Below, piece by piece: positions 5,919 to 6,555 of a stretch of 6,555 nt of DNA. This stretch comes from Rhodospirillales bacterium 47_12_T64 (lineage in GTDB: Bacteria > Pseudomonadota > Alphaproteobacteria > Kiloniellales > Kiloniellaceae), in assembly GCA_002162915.1 (NCBI GenBank), contig MABB01000025.1, positions 9,404-15,958 on the forward strand. The letters run 5' to 3'. Position numbers and translations under genes: made by a program. Position 1 is the stretch's first letter; every line of letters starts with the position of its first letter. A model generated the notes under the pieces. The model worked only from the letters and a program-made list of their open reading frames with translations, was not told where the DNA came from and ran no database searches.

Positions 5919-6555
5919 GTGACGAAAAAGTTAGGCGAAAGGATTTTTGAAGGTCTTGCGGTTTCGCCCGGTGTTGTGATTGGGCCTGCTTACCTTAGCG
6001 AGTCCAGCGATATCCAGATTCATGAATATCGTGTTCCTACTTCTAAAGTTTCAAGTGAGTTAGCGCGCCTTGCCGACGCTGTTGATAAAGCACAAAAACA
6101 AGTTTTAAAGCTGCATGGGAAATCTCAGGATTTTCATGGAGCTGCTGGAGAAGAACTCGGTTATTTACTTGATGCTCATATGCAGATGCTCAAGAGTTCT
6201 AGTCTGATCGGTGGTATTGAAGCACGCATACAAACGGGGCAAAAAAACGCAGAAGCTGCAGTTATGGCTGAAGTGGGGCAAATTGCTCGTAAGTTTGCTG
6301 CGATGGAAGACCCTTATCTGCGAACCAAATCCCAAGAGGTTCGAGAAGTTGGTCACAGGATCGTCCGCAATCTGACAAAAACGGTTACGGATTCCTATTC
6401 CGGCTTGGTACGTAATTCGGTGATTCTCTCAGAAGAAATTACCCCTGCTGATACAGCCATGATGGACCCGGCACAAATCGGTGGATTTGCAACAGTACTC
6501 GGTGGCCCAGAAGGGCATACCGCGATTATGGCGCGGTCCCTTGGTTTGCCAGCCG
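5919..6555 (+). CDS. ptsI: PTS enzyme I (phosphoenolpyruvate-protein phosphotransferase), 5' part
   Basis: The first 212 codons are present; the gene runs off the right edge. Enzyme I takes phosphate from phosphoenolpyruvate and passes it to HPr. The N-terminus goes straight into the enzyme I fold (FEGLAVSPGVVIGPAYL, residues 10-26), with no GAF domain of the kind found in EI(Ntr)/PtsP. The HPr-binding helical region spans about residues 40-150 and includes LLDAHMQML. The phosphorylated histidine is H200 in GGPEGHTAIMARSLGLPA. The PEP-binding C-terminal domain is outside the window. The GTG start has AGGA (5909-5912) six bases upstream, and an in-frame stop at 5892 limits alternatives. It is probably the phosphate donor for the HPr encoded just upstream. 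Confidence 0.93.
   Translation, partial: MTKKLGERIFEGLAVSPGVVIGPAYLSESSDIQIHEYRVPTSKVSSELARLADAVDKAQKQVLKLHGKSQDFHGAAGEELGYLLDAHMQMLKSSSLIGGIEARIQTGQKNAEAAVMAEVGQIARKFAAMEDPYLRTKSQEVREVGHRIVRNLTKTVTDSYSGLVRNSVILSEEITPADTAMMDPAQIGGFATVLGGPEGHTAIMARSLGLPA

Overview
The window looks like an alphaproteobacterial chromosome segment. It carries the gene order chvI - (unknown gene) - chvG - hprK - rapZ - EIIA(Man) - HPr - enzyme I, all on the + strand. Short HPr kinases lacking the N-terminal domain, encoded directly after a ChvG-type histidine kinase and beside an EIIA(Man)/HPr pair, are typical of Alphaproteobacteria. Base composition is moderate rather than GC-rich. By inference only, this fits a marine-type order (Sneathiella/Kiloniella/Kordiimonas-like) better than rhizobia. 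No genus is claimed.

Layout. At the left edge, on the - strand, is the N-terminal part of a thioredoxin-reductase-like ferredoxin--NADP(+) reductase (1-208). A 400-base divergent intergenic region (209-608) follows and must hold the promoters for both directions. Then come the response regulator ChvI (609-1307), an unrecognised single-pass membrane protein with a periplasmic domain (1376-1876), the sensor kinase ChvG (1913-3565), a short HPr kinase/phosphorylase (3566-4018, zero gap from chvG), the RapZ-family P-loop protein (4064-4963), a 166-base gap with a strong Shine-Dalgarno site and overlapping tiny ORFs (4964-5129), EIIA of the mannose family (5130-5522), HPr with a TTG start (5575-5841), a terminator-like hairpin (about 5845-5878), and the 5' part of enzyme I (5919 to the end of the window).

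How the genes work together. ChvG and ChvI form an envelope/acid-stress two-component system. Enzyme I, HPr and EIIA form a phosphorelay with no sugar-specific EIIB or EIIC visible, so it is probably regulatory. HPr keeps both His15 (phosphorylated by enzyme I) and Ser46 (phosphorylated by HPrK), so the relay can be gated by the kinase encoded in the same cluster. The chvG-hprK junction is tight enough for translational coupling and physically links envelope sensing to the PTS.

Novelty. The cluster itself is a known conserved arrangement. The least explained parts are the membrane protein inserted between chvI and chvG, the perfect Shine-Dalgarno followed by a six-codon ORF plus a 31-codon ORF ending in an ATGA overlap with EIIA, the possible attenuator between HPr and enzyme I, and the frequent non-ATG starts. 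I see no mobile element, CRISPR array, tRNA or rRNA.
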